5,432 nt of DNA from Sneathiella sp. (lineage in GTDB: Bacteria; Pseudomonadota; Alphaproteobacteria; Sneathiellales; Sneathiellaceae), in the NCBI GenBank assembly GCA_016765515.1, contig JAESPT010000187.1:1-5432 (forward strand). The letters are read 5' to 3'. Below the pieces are notes generated by a model, which was not told the DNA's origin, did no database searches, and saw only the letters and a program-made list of their open reading frames with translations. This document shows, in pieces, positions 5,354 through 5,432 of this stretch. Made by a program: the position numbers and the translations under genes. The number at the start of each line of letters is the position of its first letter. Positions within the stretch are counted from its first letter, which is position 1.

Positions 5354-5432
5354 AAACTGACCCGACGCATTTGATTGGATCACTTCAATAATGCATAAGT
5401 TTTAACATAATTTTCACACTTTTTCTCTGTCA

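Noticed and set aside
1..5432. CRISPR array, toxin-antitoxin pair, riboswitch or retron-type RNA
   Set aside because: No regularly spaced repeats, no adjacent small gene pair, and no reverse transcriptase or conserved RNA element was recognised on either strand.

Overview
The window reads as bacterial chromosome, most likely from a Gram-negative proteobacterium and probably an alphaproteobacterium. The basis is two secreted proteins with PLP-x / transmembrane helix / Arg-rich tails, one of them a textbook VPLPA tail, plus Shine-Dalgarno starts and signal peptides ending in AxA. Genus cannot be read from the sequence. Base composition is mosaic: bases 601-660, inside the FRG gene, have 19 G/C of 60, while bases 2221-2280, inside the next resident-looking gene, have 39 of 60.

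Left part (1-1450), accessory in character. The first 13 bases look like the 3' end of a tRNA, best matching tRNA-Gln, followed by a small hairpin with a T-run. A low-GC gene on the minus strand (146-1261) encodes an FRG-domain protein with an uncharacterised N-terminal domain. It is bracketed by an 11-bp inverted repeat, and its leader carries a 12-bp perfect palindrome. Next comes a 34-codon remnant of an IS30-family transposase C-terminus (1343-1447), itself bracketed by another 11-bp inverted repeat. A tRNA end, a low-GC orphan gene and insertion-sequence debris together suggest an integration hot spot.

Middle part (1448-4043), all plus strand. It holds a secreted protein of unknown function (1694-2503), a small exported protein with an IPLPI-type C-terminal sorting tail (2804-3376), and a pentapeptide-repeat protein of the McbG/Qnr type (3471-4043). 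The last two could be co-transcribed (94-bp gap).

Right part (4044-5432). A convergent minus-strand gene (4175-5317) encodes a larger secreted protein with a VPLPA tail, ending in a strong UUCG-loop intrinsic terminator in the convergent gap. The two tailed proteins imply an exosortase/archaeosortase-type system elsewhere in the genome; no sorting enzyme is in this window.

No complete novel multi-gene system is visible. The items most worth pursuing are the FRG gene beside the tRNA end, the McbG/Qnr-like protein, and the pair of sorted surface proteins.
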